Below are positions 63,957 to 64,000 of a stretch of DNA of 64,000 nt, one piece after another (position 1 is the stretch's first letter; each line of letters starts with the position of its first letter). Both the position numbers and the translations under genes were made by a program. This stretch comes from Pantoea sp. IMH (lineage in GTDB: Bacteria > Pseudomonadota > Gammaproteobacteria > Enterobacterales > Enterobacteriaceae). Under the pieces are notes generated by a model. It saw only the letters and a list, made by a program, of their open reading frames with translations, had not been told where the DNA came from and searched no databases. The DNA lies in the NCBI RefSeq assembly GCF_000599885.1, contig NZ_JFGT01000002.1, forward strand, positions 806,001-870,000, written 5' to 3'.

Positions 63957-64000
63957 TCAGACGCTTTTTGTGCGCTTCTGCGCCAGCTGCCAGCCCCAGA
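63957..64000 (-). CDS. lplT: Probable 3' end of lysophospholipid transporter LplT (cut by window edge)
   Basis: Only 13 codons and a stop are visible on the minus strand (WGWQLAQKRTKSV, stop TGA at 63957-63959). A Trp-rich stretch running into a short basic tail fits the end of a membrane transporter. In E. coli the gene after tas is the convergent lplT. The call rests on gene order; the sequence visible is too short for recognition. Confidence 0.4.
   Translation of the reverse strand, partial: WGWQLAQKRTKSV

Overview
This 64 kb window is a chromosomal segment of a gammaproteobacterium of the order Enterobacterales. The gene order from cysJ through eno-pyrG-mazG-relA-rlmD-barA, gudXD, truC-csrB-syd-queF, gcvA-gcvB, csdAE, mltA-metZWV-amiC-argA, recBCD-ptrA, thyA-lgt-ptsP-rppH-mutH to tas follows the Escherichia coli backbone. 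The absence of mazEF, sdaCB and the fucose operon, and the recalled protein divergence from E. coli, point to the Pantoea/Erwinia side (Erwiniaceae). The genus is an inference. There are no rRNA genes, insertion sequences, prophage genes or CRISPR arrays.

Layout. 1-4.8 kb: 5' part of cysJ, the queuosine genes queD and queE on either side of an exported inorganic pyrophosphatase, and a Tat-targeted CodA-like amidohydrolase. 4.8-15.8 kb: eno, pyrG, mazG, relA, rlmD, and barA on the opposite strand. 15.8-25 kb: a complete aldarate catabolic locus. The leftward operon gudP-gudX-gudD-garL-garR-garK is divergent from garD, with a CRP-like site in the 533 bp between them. Glucarate and galactarate converge on 5-keto-4-deoxyglucarate, are cleaved to pyruvate and tartronate semialdehyde, and end as 2-phosphoglycerate, the substrate of the enolase encoded 10 kb away.

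25-36 kb: yqcA, truC, yqcC, the sRNA gene csrB with an upstream UvrY palindrome (BarA, its sensor kinase, is also in the window), syd, queF, ppnN, xni, rlmM, ygdD, gcvA, the sRNA gene gcvB, ygdI and the cysteine desulfurase pair csdA-csdE. 36-41.7 kb: tcdA, mltA, three tandem initiator tRNA genes, amiC and argA with an ARG box. 41.7-53.6 kb: recC, ptrA, recB and recD, with 4-bp overlaps joining ptrA-recB and recB-recD. 53.7-60.4 kb: a cluster of four overlapping pseudopilin-type genes, then thyA, lgt, ptsP and rppH. 60.4-64 kb: a DnaA-box-rich intergenic region in the position of DARS2, mutH, a decayed ygdQ (TerC family), ygdR, tas and the probable end of lplT.

Most of the window is ordinary housekeeping DNA and I saw no clear new defence or biosynthetic system. 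The observations most worth a second look are an eight-copy TTTGGGG heptamer array downstream of thyA, the ygdQ pseudogene with an internal deletion plus a frameshift, the fused gar/gud locus, the exported pyrophosphatase, the DARS2-like region and the shortened R1 region of gcvB. Comparisons with E. coli rely on recalled sequences and gene orders; no alignment was run.
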